64,000 nt of DNA from Bacillota bacterium (GCA_023390335.1 JAEWCZ010000069.1:62001-126000); one strand, 5' to 3'. Shown: positions 16,030 to 25,740, numbered from the stretch's first letter. Numbers and translations are program-made. The notes: generated from the letters alone by a model not told the origin.

Positions 16030-17766
16030 ATGAAAACACTGTTGGTAGGCATAAATTCAAAATATATACACACCTGTCTTGCAATATGGTATCTAAAAGC
16101 AAGCATACATGAAACTGACAATATAACTGTCCGGGAATTTACCATAAATGATTTACAGGATAATATTCTTTCAGAAATTTACAGGGAACAGCCCGGCATT
16201 ATAGCATTTTCATGTTATATATGGAATATTGGGATTGTGCTTTCAATATCGAAGGAGCTTAAAAAGCTGTTGCCGGACTGTCGCATAATTCTCGGAGGGC
16301 CTGAGGTTTCTTATGCTTCTGAGCAATTAATGTTGGCAAATGCTAATGTTGATTTTATCATATCCGGCGAGGGAGAAGACGTATTCCCGGTTTTGGTAAA
16401 CGACTTGAATTCCGGTACGGAGCAGTATAAAACATTACAGGGAATAGTATACAGAGGCAGCTGCTCTGTAATCTTCAATAAGGGATTTAATCTGGTTAAT
16501 GAGCTTGATAAAATTCCTTCGCCGTATAATAACGAATTAATGCAAACTACATTGAATAGAATAGTTTATTACGAATCCTCCAGAGGCTGCCCGTTTTCCT
16601 GCTCCTATTGTATTTCCTCCACCTTCAACGGGATAAGATTCTTTAGTATGGAACGTGTAAAAAATGATATATCGAGAATTCTTGAGTATAAACCAAGACT
16701 TGTAAAATTTGTTGACAGGACATTTAATTGCCATAGGGAAAGGGCAAAAGAGATATTAAGATTCTTAGTATCCTTAAATTGCGAAACAGTTTTCCACTTT
16801 GAGGCAGCCGCAGACCTCTTTGACAGTGAGATGCTGGATATACTCAGTAAAGCCCCAAAAGGCCGGATTCAGCTTGAAATAGGAATTCAGACTATAAACA
16901 CTCAAACCTTGAAGGAAATTGACAGAGTAACGGATATAGACGTGTTAACCGGGAATGTGAAAAAAATTCTAAGCATAGGAAATATACATGTGCATCTTGA
17001 CCTGATTGCAGGTTTGCCATATGAGGATTTTGAAAGTTTCAAAAAATCTTTTAATTATGTCTATAACTTGAAACCTCACCAGCTACAACTGGGCTTCCTA
17101 AAAATGCTAAAAGGCTCAAGAATACGGGCAGAATCAGAAAAACACGGTTTCTATTTCAGAGACTATGCACCATATGAGATTTTGAAAAATCAGTATATTT
17201 CTTATGACGAAATCCTTCTTTTAAAAGACATGGAGGAGACTTTCGAGAGATATTACAATTCTGGCAGGTTTGGTCATTCACTAAACTTCATTCTAGCGGC
17301 TTGTTTTCCTACGGATTCATTTATTATGTTTGAAAAGTTGGCACATTACTGCAGGGAAAACGGTTATCTGGACAGGCCAATATCCTATAGAGAAAATATA
17401 AAGGTTTTGTACAGTTTCTATAAAGAAATTAGCATAGATAGTAAGGACTTTGAAAAGTTCCGCCAGTACATGGTGCTCGATTTTCTAAGTACAGACAGTT
17501 CAGGTGCAATCCCTGATTGCCTGAAACAGGAAGACGACCTTCTGTCTCCCGGTGATATTCACTCTATGCTCAGAAGTGAAGAGTTTATTGATAAATATCT
17601 TCCTCAATACAAAGGTACTCAGGCAAAAAATATTTTGAAAAGAGTATTCTTTATTAAATTAAATTTATTATATCCATATAATGAAGTGATTTTGTTTGAC
17701 TATTCATCTAAAGATGAAGTTCTAGGAATGTATTCGAATATTACAGTAAAAGTAAATCCTCTGTAA
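16030..17766 (+). CDS. B12-binding-domain radical SAM protein
   Basis: A 578-residue enzyme with an N-terminal cobalamin-binding Rossmann domain (IIAFSCYIWNI, LGGPEVSYASE, ISGEGEDVFPVLV, residues about 1-140) and a central radical-SAM domain with the [4Fe-4S] motif CPFSCSYC near residue 188. The LEIGIQTINTQTL and HLDLIAGLPYEDFESF segments are typical of the BchE/HemN-like Elp3 fold. The C-terminal ~200 residues form a separate domain that I associate with DUF4080. Relatives methylate or rearrange unreactive carbons, but the substrate here is unknown. It starts 53 bp after dacF and may share its transcript; the link with wall metabolism is not established. Confidence 0.87.
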   Translation: MKTLLVGINSKYIHTCLAIWYLKASIHETDNITVREFTINDLQDNILSEIYREQPGIIAFSCYIWNIGIVLSISKELKKLLPDCRIILGGPEVSYASEQLMLANANVDFIISGEGEDVFPVLVNDLNSGTEQYKTLQGIVYRGSCSVIFNKGFNLVNELDKIPSPYNNELMQTTLNRIVYYESSRGCPFSCSYCISSTFNGIRFFSMERVKNDISRILEYKPRLVKFVDRTFNCHRERAKEILRFLVSLNCETVFHFEAAADLFDSEMLDILSKAPKGRIQLEIGIQTINTQTLKEIDRVTDIDVLTGNVKKILSIGNIHVHLDLIAGLPYEDFESFKKSFNYVYNLKPHQLQLGFLKMLKGSRIRAESEKHGFYFRDYAPYEILKNQYISYDEILLLKDMEETFERYYNSGRFGHSLNFILAACFPTDSFIMFEKLAHYCRENGYLDRPISYRENIKVLYSFYKEISIDSKDFEKFRQYMVLDFLSTDSSGAIPDCLKQEDDLLSPGDIHSMLRSEEFIDKYLPQYKGTQAKNILKRVFFIKLNLLYPYNEVILFDYSSKDEVLGMYSNITVKVNPL

Positions 17767-17771
17767 GTTAT

Positions 17772-18080
17772 TTATATTCCTATGGAAGAAACAATCTCTA
17801 TGAGCTTTTTCCAATTTATAATATCTTCGCCAAGTGCATTTTTCCCGCCTTCGGTTATACGATAATACTTACGGGGTGGTCCGTTGGAGTCTTTTCCCCA
17901 ATATACCTCCGTAAGGTTTTCTTTATTTAGCCTTCTTAGAATTGCATAAAATGTACTGTCATTTACTTCAGGGAATAATGCACCCATCTGTTTCATTACA
18001 TCATATCCGTACATATCATGTTTTGATATGATATGAAGAATACACATGTCAAGAACTCCCTTTTTTATTTGTGCATCCAT
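17772..18080 (-). CDS. PadR-family transcriptional regulator
   Basis: A 102-residue winged-helix regulator. MDMCILHIISKHDMYGYDVM-type N-terminus, DSTFYAILRRLNKENL recognition region and YRITEGGKNAL wing match the PadR family. It has the short PadR-s2 form with no long C-terminal dimerisation helix. It overlaps the end of the HAAS gene by 16 bp, so the two form one transcript. PadR proteins usually repress their own operon in response to small molecules or envelope stress; here the partner is a membrane protein with a HAAS domain. Only 5 bp separate its stop from that of the convergent radical-SAM gene. Confidence 0.93.
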   Translation of the reverse strand: MDAQIKKGVLDMCILHIISKHDMYGYDVMKQMGALFPEVNDSTFYAILRRLNKENLTEVYWGKDSNGPPRKYYRITEGGKNALGEDIINWKKLIEIVSSIGI

Positions 18081-18883
18081 ATCAGTTTACCTTTCTTAAA
18101 GTAAAATATTAATTTGAGAGTTATTACAATTACTAAACTAATTAAAAACGGAGTAAGGCAAACAAGCATATGATACATTACTTCGTCTGGTGAGGAAATA
18201 TCTCTAAAGTAGTGCTTAAGTAAAAATATTGAGCTCATTACCCCTGCCCAAATAGTCAAAGTATTATAAATATTATACTGGTATTTCAGGTAAAGTCGAA
18301 TCAAAATCAAAAGTAGAGCAATGCCAACTACTAATTCAAACCATATAAGAAATGTTAATATAAATCCGAAATTTAATACAAGAAATTTTTTAAAATCAGT
18401 AATCTCTGGGCTGTTCACATAAATTAAAGCCATATATGAAATTATCCAGCAACAAAACATAAATATTGGGAAAAACCTGAATAGGAAGTAATAACCTTTT
18501 GCTAATTTGAATGTTTCGACTGAACTTATTTCACCGCCCAATACAAATAAGAGCAATAACGGAAACACAATGCAGAAAGTAATGCTGGTAAGAAAATAAG
18601 GATTATTATTACCAACCATCAGACAAATGAGGAAGTACAGCAACAGCACAATGGCAGCTAGCTTACGCATAGTTCCCAGATTGGGTACGGCTTGGATATC
18701 CGGTTCATTAACGATATTCTTGGGGATGCCAAGTCTGTTAACAACTTCAGCTTCATTTTCCCCTTTTGATACGGCGATGTCAATGTATTCAGAAAAATCA
18801 TCAAGGATATCCTTTATTTCTGAACGCCGATATTTCCAGAACATTAATCTGGACATCTTTTTTAAAAATGCTTCCTTATTCAT
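18065..18883 (-). CDS. HAAS-domain (DUF1700-like) membrane protein
   Basis: A 272-residue protein with an N-terminal cytoplasmic HAAS-type helical domain (residues about 1-65, with YRRSEIKDILDDFSEYID and EAEVVNRLGIPKNIV) followed by six to seven hydrophobic helices. HAAS proteins are regularly encoded next to PadR regulators and are thought to be sensed or regulated together with them. The start follows AAAGGAGG. The usual order is padR first; here the membrane protein is first and padR overlaps its end. Function beyond the family association is unknown. Confidence 0.8.
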   Translation of the reverse strand: MNKEAFLKKMSRLMFWKYRRSEIKDILDDFSEYIDIAVSKGENEAEVVNRLGIPKNIVNEPDIQAVPNLGTMRKLAAIVLLLYFLICLMVGNNNPYFLTSITFCIVFPLLLLFVLGGEISSVETFKLAKGYYFLFRFFPIFMFCCWIISYMALIYVNSPEITDFKKFLVLNFGFILTFLIWFELVVGIALLLILIRLYLKYQYNIYNTLTIWAGVMSSIFLLKHYFRDISSPDEVMYHMLVCLTPFLISLVIVITLKLIFYFKKGKLIWMHK

Positions 18884-18946
18884 TTAAGAAGCCTCCTTTA
18901 AAAATTAATGTGCATAACTATTGCTTATTGATCAGTAGGTAATTTA

Positions 18947-18975
18947 ATTATAATAAACTAATTATTGTAAGTCAA
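18947..18975 (-). promoter_or_regulatory. Sigma-A-type promoter of the HAAS-padR operon
   Basis: On the minus strand: TTGACT (18975-18970), a 17-bp spacer and TATAAT (18952-18947). It is one of the best matches in the window and lies about 65 bp upstream of the HAAS gene. Confidence 0.75.
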
Positions 18976-19142
18976 TGGATTACATGTATTTAATTGTAAA
19001 TAGACTGACTTTTTTGTTTTATAAACTCACACACAGAAAAGTGTGTATTTAATAATATTTTTAAAATGACCACATATATTTTAAAATGAGAAATCTTTTA
19101 TAAATTACAATTACTACCAGGGCGTAAAAGGGAGGGGCTTAA

Positions 19143-21077
19143 ATGACCAAACCGGAATTTGATTTTAGGGAACTGATTAAACGAGACAGAGAGGAACATA
19201 TAAGCAAACAGTTTGACGGAACATTCCTGGATTATCTGCAAATAGTTAAATCCAATCCGGAGGTTGCCATGCTGTCTCATCAAAGATTGTATGAGCTTAT
19301 CAGCACCAAGGGAGTTGAAGCTGTTAAAACCGAGGAAAATCCGAGGTTAAGAAGAATATACGGAAACGATATAATTAAAAAATACACATTTTTTGAGGAC
19401 GATTTTTTTGGAATTGATAAAACTATAATGAAAATTGTAAGGTATTTCCACTCTGCTGCAATGGCAGGGGAAGAAGCCAGACAGGTTTTATATCTTGTGG
19501 GGCCGGTAGGAGCAGGTAAATCATCACTGATGGAAGCGCTGAAAAAGGCTCTGGAATCAGCTACACCGATATATTCTTTGAAGGACTGCCCAATGAGGGA
19601 AGAACCTCTGCATTTAATTCCAAAACATCTGAGAAAAGATTTTGAGGAAAAATTAAATGTAAAAATTGAAGGTGATTTATGTCCTGTATGCAGATACCGT
19701 TTAAAGAACGAGTATAACGGGGAATATGAAAAGTTTCCCGTTGAATCAACAGGCTTTTCCATAAGATCACGAAAGGGTGTAGGTGTTGTGCCACCCGTAG
19801 ACCCTAACAACCAGGATACTTCAATACTAACAGGAAGCGTGGATATATCAAAAATAGACCTATATTCGGAAGACGACCCAAGGGTATTGTCCTTAAATGG
19901 TGCTTTCAATGCGGGAAACAGAGGTATTGTTGAGTTTATAGAAGTATTTAAAAATGAAACGGAATACCTTCACACCATGATAACAGCAACTCAGGAAAAA
20001 TCCATTCCGTCACCTGGAAAAGGTGCAATGATATATTTTGACGGAGTCATACTGGCTCATTCAAATGAAGCAGAATGGAACAAATTCAAGTCAGACCACA
20101 CAAATGAGGCTATTCTGGATAGAATTGTAAGAATTGAGGTGCCCTACTGCCTTGAACTAAACGAGGAAATAAAAATCTATGAAAAAATGCTTTCTAAGAG
20201 TAAATTCAAGGCACATATAGCACCTCATACTATAGAAATAGCATCCATGTTTGCAATACTGACAAGATTAAGTCCATCCAACAAGGTAGACCCCCTTACC
20301 AAGCTTAAAATATACAACGGCGAGGAAATTCTGGAAAAAGGTATGACTCGTAAAATTGATATATTCGAGCTTCGTGAGGAAGCACCCAGAGAGGGTATGA
20401 CGGGTATTTCAACCAGATTTATAATGAAGGCTCTTGATACTGCATTGTCTGAATCTGAGAATGATTGCATAAACCCAATTGCGGTTATGGAAACATTGAT
20501 AAAATCCGTAAAAGAGCTTGGAATCGGTGATGACGAAAAAGAGCGCTATTTAAGGCTTATATATGATTCTGTAAAGAAGGAATACAATAAAATTCTGGAA
20601 AAAGAAGTTACAAAGGCATTTATCCATGGATACAGAGAGCAGGCAGAGAGTCTTTTCAACAATTACCTTGACCACGCAGAGGCCTTTGTCAACAAAACAA
20701 AGATAAAGGATAAGAACACAGGTGAGGAGCTTGAGCCGGATGAAAAATTCATGCGTTCAATTGAAGAACAGATAGGTATCTCTGATACGGCGGTAAAGGG
20801 TTTCAGATCAGATGTAACTGCTTACATGTTCTTTGTAATGAGAAATGGTGGTAGTCTGGATTATTCCAGTTATGAGCCTCTTAAAGATGCGATAGAGAAA
20901 AAGCTGACTGCATCGGTAAGAGATTTAAGCAGAATTATAACACAGGCAAAGGTTAGGGATAAGGAACAGACCCAGAAATATAACACAATGGTAGAAGAAA
21001 TGAAGAAAAATGGCTATTGCGACCACTGCTGCAACGTCATATTGAAATATGCTGCAAACAATCTGTGGAAGGATTAA
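19143..21077 (+). CDS. prkA: Serine protein kinase / AAA+ ATPase PrkA
   Basis: PrkA is an AAA+ protein with a C-terminal kinase-like domain, reported as a protein kinase and, in bacilli, an ATP-dependent protease influencing sporulation. The 644-residue length is typical. Visible are the P-loop GPVGAGKSSLMEALKK near residue 120, a cysteine pair (CPVCRYRL) near 180, the Walker B/sensor region and the PrkA C-terminal domain to a Cys-rich end (CDHCCN). ATG at 19143 follows GGGAGGGG. It is followed by yhbH (14 bp) and spoVR (40 bp), a conserved sporulation-linked trio. Confidence 0.95.
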   Translation: MTKPEFDFRELIKRDREEHISKQFDGTFLDYLQIVKSNPEVAMLSHQRLYELISTKGVEAVKTEENPRLRRIYGNDIIKKYTFFEDDFFGIDKTIMKIVRYFHSAAMAGEEARQVLYLVGPVGAGKSSLMEALKKALESATPIYSLKDCPMREEPLHLIPKHLRKDFEEKLNVKIEGDLCPVCRYRLKNEYNGEYEKFPVESTGFSIRSRKGVGVVPPVDPNNQDTSILTGSVDISKIDLYSEDDPRVLSLNGAFNAGNRGIVEFIEVFKNETEYLHTMITATQEKSIPSPGKGAMIYFDGVILAHSNEAEWNKFKSDHTNEAILDRIVRIEVPYCLELNEEIKIYEKMLSKSKFKAHIAPHTIEIASMFAILTRLSPSNKVDPLTKLKIYNGEEILEKGMTRKIDIFELREEAPREGMTGISTRFIMKALDTALSESENDCINPIAVMETLIKSVKELGIGDDEKERYLRLIYDSVKKEYNKILEKEVTKAFIHGYREQAESLFNNYLDHAEAFVNKTKIKDKNTGEELEPDEKFMRSIEEQIGISDTAVKGFRSDVTAYMFFVMRNGGSLDYSSYEPLKDAIEKKLTASVRDLSRIITQAKVRDKEQTQKYNTMVEEMKKNGYCDHCCNVILKYAANNLWKD

Positions 21078-21091
21078 TTGGAGGATAAAGT

Positions 21092-22282
21092 ATGGCTATT
21101 TTCAGAGACTGCAGTAACATCGGCAAAGATCGTTCAGCCGAAGACAGAAGAAGACACCGGGAATTGGTAGAGGAATCTATAAAAAAGAATCTGGGCAGTA
21201 TTATTGCAGAAGAAAGCATAATAGGCAAAAGCAAGGATAAAAAAATCAAGATTCCAATAAAGGGAATAAAGGAATTTCAGTTTATATACGGCAAATCCAA
21301 ACCCGGTGTAGGCGCAGGTGACGGTGATGAAAAGAGGGGCGATAAATTCCCGGGAGAGGAACAGGGAGGAAAAGGCAAGGGTGGTGCTGGAAATCAGGAG
21401 GGAGAAGAGGTTTACGAAACCGAGATAACCATTGAGGAGGTAATAAAATACCTCTTTGATGACATGAACCTTCCTGATATCGATAAGAAGCAGCTATCCC
21501 AGTTGGAAGAAAAAAGCTATAGAAAGCTTGGTTACCAGCACAAAGGCATTCCTCCCAGACTTGCCAAAAAACGCTCTGTAATTGAAAAAATAAAGCGCAA
21601 ACAAGCCTCTAAAAGATCTGAAGATGGTGAGGATACTACATATGATAAAGAGGATGGGGAAGAAAGATTTCCATTTATTGAGGAAGATTTAAGGTATTAC
21701 AGAATCAAAGAGGAAAATAAAAGGGATTATAATGCGGTTGTCCTGTGTATTATGGATGTTTCGGGTTCAATGGATCAAACAAAAAAATATCTGGCAAGAA
21801 GCTTTTATTTCCTTTTATATCAATTCCTACGACTGAAATATGCCAACGTGGATGTTGTTTTTATAGCTCACACAACAATTGCGAAGGAAGTAAACGAAAG
21901 AGAGTTTTTCCACCGGGGTGAATCCGGTGGAACCTACATCAGTAGTGGGTATGAGAAAGCGTTGGAAATTATCGCTAATAGATATAGTCCTACTAACTGG
22001 AACATATATGCTTTTCACTGCAGTGACGGCGACAACTGGTCGGAAGACAATAATAAAGCGGTGGAAAGTGCTAATAAGCTTTGTGAAGTATGCAACCTGT
22101 TTGGGTATGGAGAAATAGTACCCGGTTATTACAATATTGGCAGTACAATAAAAAACGAGTTTCAGTCAAAGATAAAAAGTAAGAATTTTGCAGCTATAAA
22201 TATTAATAAAAAAGAGGATGTCCTTCCTGCACTTAAAAAGCTTCTTGATAAAGCAAGCGACAGAGATGAGAAGGCAAATTAA
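21092..22282 (+). CDS. yhbH: YhbH/YeaH family protein (DUF444, VWA-like)
   Basis: A 396-residue member of the DUF444 family, genetically tied to sporulation in Bacillus and to stationary phase in enterobacteria. The N-terminal third is charged (RSAEDRRRHRELVEESIKK), with a glycine-rich low-complexity linker around residues 80-108. The C-terminal half is a von Willebrand A-like domain with the metal-site motif MDVSGSMD near 223 and SSGYEKALEII near 287. Its partners are PrkA and SpoVR, encoded on either side. Molecular function is not established. ATG follows GGAGG. Confidence 0.94.
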   Translation: MAIFRDCSNIGKDRSAEDRRRHRELVEESIKKNLGSIIAEESIIGKSKDKKIKIPIKGIKEFQFIYGKSKPGVGAGDGDEKRGDKFPGEEQGGKGKGGAGNQEGEEVYETEITIEEVIKYLFDDMNLPDIDKKQLSQLEEKSYRKLGYQHKGIPPRLAKKRSVIEKIKRKQASKRSEDGEDTTYDKEDGEERFPFIEEDLRYYRIKEENKRDYNAVVLCIMDVSGSMDQTKKYLARSFYFLLYQFLRLKYANVDVVFIAHTTIAKEVNEREFFHRGESGGTYISSGYEKALEIIANRYSPTNWNIYAFHCSDGDNWSEDNNKAVESANKLCEVCNLFGYGEIVPGYYNIGSTIKNEFQSKIKSKNFAAININKKEDVLPALKKLLDKASDRDEKAN

Positions 22283-22322
22283 GCGAATTAAATATTAATA
22301 AATCGGGAGGAATAAAAATCTG

Positions 22323-23711
22323 ATGGCGGATTTTAGTCTAAAGGAGCTGGAATACTGGAATGAGCGTATTGAAAAAATAGCGGTGGAATGTGGCCTAAAC
22401 TTCTATAATCAGGAATTTGAAATAATAAACTATGAAGATATGATAGGCTATGAATCATATGTAGGAATGCCGTCTCACTATCCCCACTGGAGCTATGGAA
22501 AATCCTATGAGAGAATAAAAACACTTCATAAATATAATCTCACGGGTCTTCCATATGAAATGGTCATAAATTCCAATCCGTGCATAGCGTATCTGATGAA
22601 GGATAACTCACTTTTGTTACAAATACTTACTATTGCTCATGTATATGCACATAATGATTTTTTTAAGAATAATAGACTGTTTAAGCAAGGTACCAAGGCG
22701 GAATATGCAGTAGAGACCTTTAAAAACCATGCAAACCGCATACGTGATTATATTTCTGACCCAAGCATCGGGTATGCTAAAGTCGAAAAAATTCTCAATG
22801 CAGCACATGCAGTTAAGCTGCAGACGGAAAGGATAATTGACTACCGTAATAATAAAAAGAAAACAGAAGAATCAAAATCTGCTTTGACTGAACATAAAAC
22901 TGAGTTTCCCAACTTGGATAGATATTCACGGAATGAAACAAAAAATGAAACAGATATGAACCCACAGGAAATAAAAATTCCGGAGGAACCACAGGAGGAT
23001 ATACTGAATTTTATTGCTGAATATGGCCGTTTGCAGGACTGGGAAAAGGATATCCTATCTATTGTAAGAGAAGAAGCCCAATACTTTATCCCTCAAATTG
23101 AAACAAAAATAATGAATGAGGGCTGGGCTAGTTTCTGGCATTATACTATATTAACCAAGCTAGAGTTACCACAGAGTCTGCATTTTGAATTTCTAAGAAA
23201 ACACAATGAAGTAATCAGACCCTTAAAATCAAGTATAAATCCGTATTTTATAGGGTTTAAAATCATTGAGAACCTATATAATACACAGGGTAAAGATAAA
23301 ATATTTGAGGTAAGGGAAAATGAAAGAGATCAATCATTTATCAGAAGATACCTCACACAGGAATTGTGCGGTGAAATGAACCTCTTTGAATATATAGCCA
23401 CGGGGAACGATTACATGATTTCCGAGGTTTCAGATGAAGAGGGCTGGAAAAAGGTAAGAGATACATTGTGCAATACGGTGGGTATTGGTAGTATTCCAAC
23501 AATAAGAGTAACGGAATGGAGCCCAAAGGAGAATACCTTATTTCTTGAACACGAATTCGACGGGCGTGAACTGGAATTGAGCTACTCTTATGAAACTCTA
23601 AAACATCTTGTGGATTTATGGAAGGGTAAAGTTGTACTGACTACACACCTGGAAGAAAAGAAGAAAAATATAGCATGTGATGAGATGAAAAGGATATCCC
23701 TGTACACTTGA
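22323..23711 (+). CDS. spoVR: SpoVR family protein
   Basis: SpoVR is needed for normal spore cortex formation in Bacillus; its biochemical role is unknown. The 462-residue protein has the family N-terminus (LEYWNERIEKIAVECGLNF), the GMPSHYPHWSYGKSYE block near 50, INSNPCIAYLMKDNS near 85, HVYAHNDFFKNN near 105 and NEGWASFWHY near 268. The residues ~180-220 form a charged, poorly conserved linker. It closes the prkA-yhbH-spoVR unit; the ATG follows GGGAGGAA. htpG starts 124 bp downstream under its own control region. Confidence 0.95.
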   Translation: MADFSLKELEYWNERIEKIAVECGLNFYNQEFEIINYEDMIGYESYVGMPSHYPHWSYGKSYERIKTLHKYNLTGLPYEMVINSNPCIAYLMKDNSLLLQILTIAHVYAHNDFFKNNRLFKQGTKAEYAVETFKNHANRIRDYISDPSIGYAKVEKILNAAHAVKLQTERIIDYRNNKKKTEESKSALTEHKTEFPNLDRYSRNETKNETDMNPQEIKIPEEPQEDILNFIAEYGRLQDWEKDILSIVREEAQYFIPQIETKIMNEGWASFWHYTILTKLELPQSLHFEFLRKHNEVIRPLKSSINPYFIGFKIIENLYNTQGKDKIFEVRENERDQSFIRRYLTQELCGEMNLFEYIATGNDYMISEVSDEEGWKKVRDTLCNTVGIGSIPTIRVTEWSPKENTLFLEHEFDGRELELSYSYETLKHLVDLWKGKVVLTTHLEEKKKNIACDEMKRISLYT

Positions 23712-23736
23712 GATAGAGTCACTTTTATAAGAATTG

Positions 23737-23763
23737 TTAGCACTCTTATTGGTTGAGTGCTAA
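23737..23763 (+). promoter_or_regulatory. CIRCE element (HrcA operator) upstream of htpG
   Basis: A perfect TTAGCACTC-N9-GAGTGCTAA inverted repeat, the HrcA repressor site that controls class I heat-shock genes (groESL, dnaK). It starts 25 bp after the spoVR stop and lies 72 bp before the htpG start. The best promoter found (23771-23799) lies just downstream of it, an unusual arrangement; a second promoter upstream is possible. Confidence 0.95.
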
Positions 23764-23770
23764 AAAATAC

Positions 23771-23799
23771 TTGAAACTTTGCACTATTCGAGTTATATT
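23771..23799 (+). promoter_or_regulatory. Sigma-A-type promoter of htpG
   Basis: TTGAAA (23771-23776), 17-bp spacer, TATATT (23794-23799); predicted start near 23806, 30 bp before the ATG. CIRCE ends 7 bp upstream of the -35 box. Confidence 0.6.
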
Positions 23800-23835
23800 A
23801 TTAATAGTGTAAAAAATGAAAGTGGAGGTAATATT

Positions 23836-25740
23836 ATGAAACACGAAAGCGGAAGTATATCAATAAATACAGAAAACATATTTCCAATAATTAAAAAGTG
23901 GTTGTACTCTGAAAAGGACATATTTATAAGAGAACTTGTGTCAAATGCAAGCGATGCCATAAGCAAGATGAAAAAGCTTGATGCTATGGGAGAAGCCGAA
24001 TTACCCGAAGGCAATAAATTTGAAATAAAGGTCATTGTCAATAAAAATGATAAGACCATAAAAGTAATAGATAATGGATTGGGAATGACAGAAGAAGAAG
24101 TAAAAAAATATATAAATCAGATTGCTTTCTCGGGAGCAGTCGATTTTCTTGAGAAATATAAGGACAAGTCAGACGACGGACAGATTATAGGTCACTTCGG
24201 TCTGGGATTTTATTCGGCATTTATGGTATCACAGCGTGTCCAGATCGACACACTTTCATATCAGAAAGATGCAGTTGCTGTTAAGTGGGTAAGTGATGGA
24301 GGAACAGAGTTTGAAATGTCAGATTCCGACAGAAACGAAAGAGGAACAACAATAACTCTCTATCTTTCTGATGATAGTCTTGAATTTACTGAAGAATATA
24401 CAATGAGAACTACTCTTGAGAAATATTTTGCCTTCCTGCCATATGAATTGTATCTTGAGGATGCTGCAAAGGTAGAAGAAAAGAAAGAGGAGACAAAGGA
24501 AGAAGCAAAAGAAGGCGACGAAAAGGTAGCTACAGAGCCTAAAAAGCCTGAACCTTTAAATGATACACAGCCTCTTTGGCTGAAAAATCCGAAAGACTGC
24601 ACAGACGAAGAGTACAAGAAGTTCTATTCAAAAGTGTTCCACGATTTTAATGAACCGCTTTTCTGGATACATTTGAATATGGATTATCCGTTTAATCTGA
24701 AAGGTATACTTTATTTCCCTAAGCTCAAACACGAATTTGAGACTAACGAGGGTCAGATAAAGCTTTACTACAATCAGGTATTTGTAGCTGACAATATAAA
24801 AGAAGTAATTCCTGAATTCCTACTGTTATTAAAGGGTGTACTGGATTGTCCTGACTTGCCGTTGAACGTTTCAAGAAGTTTCTTGCAGAACGATGGTTAT
24901 GTTAACAAAATTTCAACTCACATAACAAAGAAGGTTGCAGACAAGCTTACATCAATATTTGAGAATGACCGTGAAAGTTATAATAAATACTGGGATGACA
25001 TAAATCCATTTGTAAAATACGGCTGTTTACGTGAAGAAAAATTTTATGACAGAGTAAAGGATGTCCTTATTTTCAAGTCAACTAAGGGAGGATACACTAC
25101 TCTCAAGGAATATCTTGAAAATAACAAGGACACGCATGAAAACAAAGTATTCTACGTTTCAGATGAAAATCAGCAGGCTCAGTATATCAAGCTATTTAAT
25201 GAAAACGGCATGGAAGCTGTAATACTTTCAAACATGATAGACAATCACTTTATGTCTCTCCTCGAAAGTAAAGGCTCAGGCTTACAGTTTAACAGAATTG
25301 ATGCTGATATTTCCGCAAGTATGAAGCAGGAAAACACAGGCATACCTGAAACTGATGTAAGTTATTTGGAAAGTTTGTTCAAGGAAACTGTAAACGACGA
25401 AAAACTTAAAATACAGGTTGAATCTTTAAAAAATGAAACAATACCAGCTGTAGTACTTCTGTCAGAGCAGTCCAGAAGAATGCAGGAAATGAGTAAGATG
25501 TTCGGTGGTATGGATATGGGTAATATGTTCCCTAAAGAACAGACTCTTGTGTTAAACTCTTCAAATAAACTCGTAAAGGCATTGCTGGATTTAAAAGAAA
25601 AGGATGAAAGAAAAGAAGATGTGAAGCTGGTAAGCGAACATATATATGATTTAGCCATGATGAGTCACCAGACTTTGAGCCCCGATGCTATGGCCAAATT
25701 TATTCAAAGAAGTAATGAAATATTGATGAAAGTTCTTTAA
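23836..25740 (+). CDS. htpG: Molecular chaperone HtpG (Hsp90)
   Basis: HtpG is the bacterial Hsp90, an ATP-driven homodimeric chaperone. The 634-residue protein has the N-terminal GHKL ATPase domain (IRELVSNASDAISK near residue 30, DNGLGMTEEE near 83, GHFGLGFYSAFMV near 121), a charged segment rich in Glu and Lys near 212-235, the middle domain (LYFPKLKHEFE, NVSRSFLQ near 350) and the C-terminal dimerisation domain. The charged insert is longer than in E. coli HtpG. ATG at 23836 follows GTGGAGGT; an upstream in-frame start has no binding site. A CIRCE element upstream implies HrcA repression, unlike Bacillus subtilis htpG. Confidence 0.97.
   Translation: MKHESGSISINTENIFPIIKKWLYSEKDIFIRELVSNASDAISKMKKLDAMGEAELPEGNKFEIKVIVNKNDKTIKVIDNGLGMTEEEVKKYINQIAFSGAVDFLEKYKDKSDDGQIIGHFGLGFYSAFMVSQRVQIDTLSYQKDAVAVKWVSDGGTEFEMSDSDRNERGTTITLYLSDDSLEFTEEYTMRTTLEKYFAFLPYELYLEDAAKVEEKKEETKEEAKEGDEKVATEPKKPEPLNDTQPLWLKNPKDCTDEEYKKFYSKVFHDFNEPLFWIHLNMDYPFNLKGILYFPKLKHEFETNEGQIKLYYNQVFVADNIKEVIPEFLLLLKGVLDCPDLPLNVSRSFLQNDGYVNKISTHITKKVADKLTSIFENDRESYNKYWDDINPFVKYGCLREEKFYDRVKDVLIFKSTKGGYTTLKEYLENNKDTHENKVFYVSDENQQAQYIKLFNENGMEAVILSNMIDNHFMSLLESKGSGLQFNRIDADISASMKQENTGIPETDVSYLESLFKETVNDEKLKIQVESLKNETIPAVVLLSEQSRRMQEMSKMFGGMDMGNMFPKEQTLVLNSSNKLVKALLDLKEKDERKEDVKLVSEHIYDLAMMSHQTLSPDAMAKFIQRSNEILMKVL

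Noticed and set aside
19029..19046. Inverted repeat ACACAC-N6-GTGTGT upstream of prkA
   Set aside because: Only six-base arms of simple dinucleotide sequence, with no recognised operator match; probably chance.
19280..19909. 209-codon minus-strand ORF opposite prkA
   Set aside because: Long by chance against a conserved gene; no start signal and no recognisable protein features.
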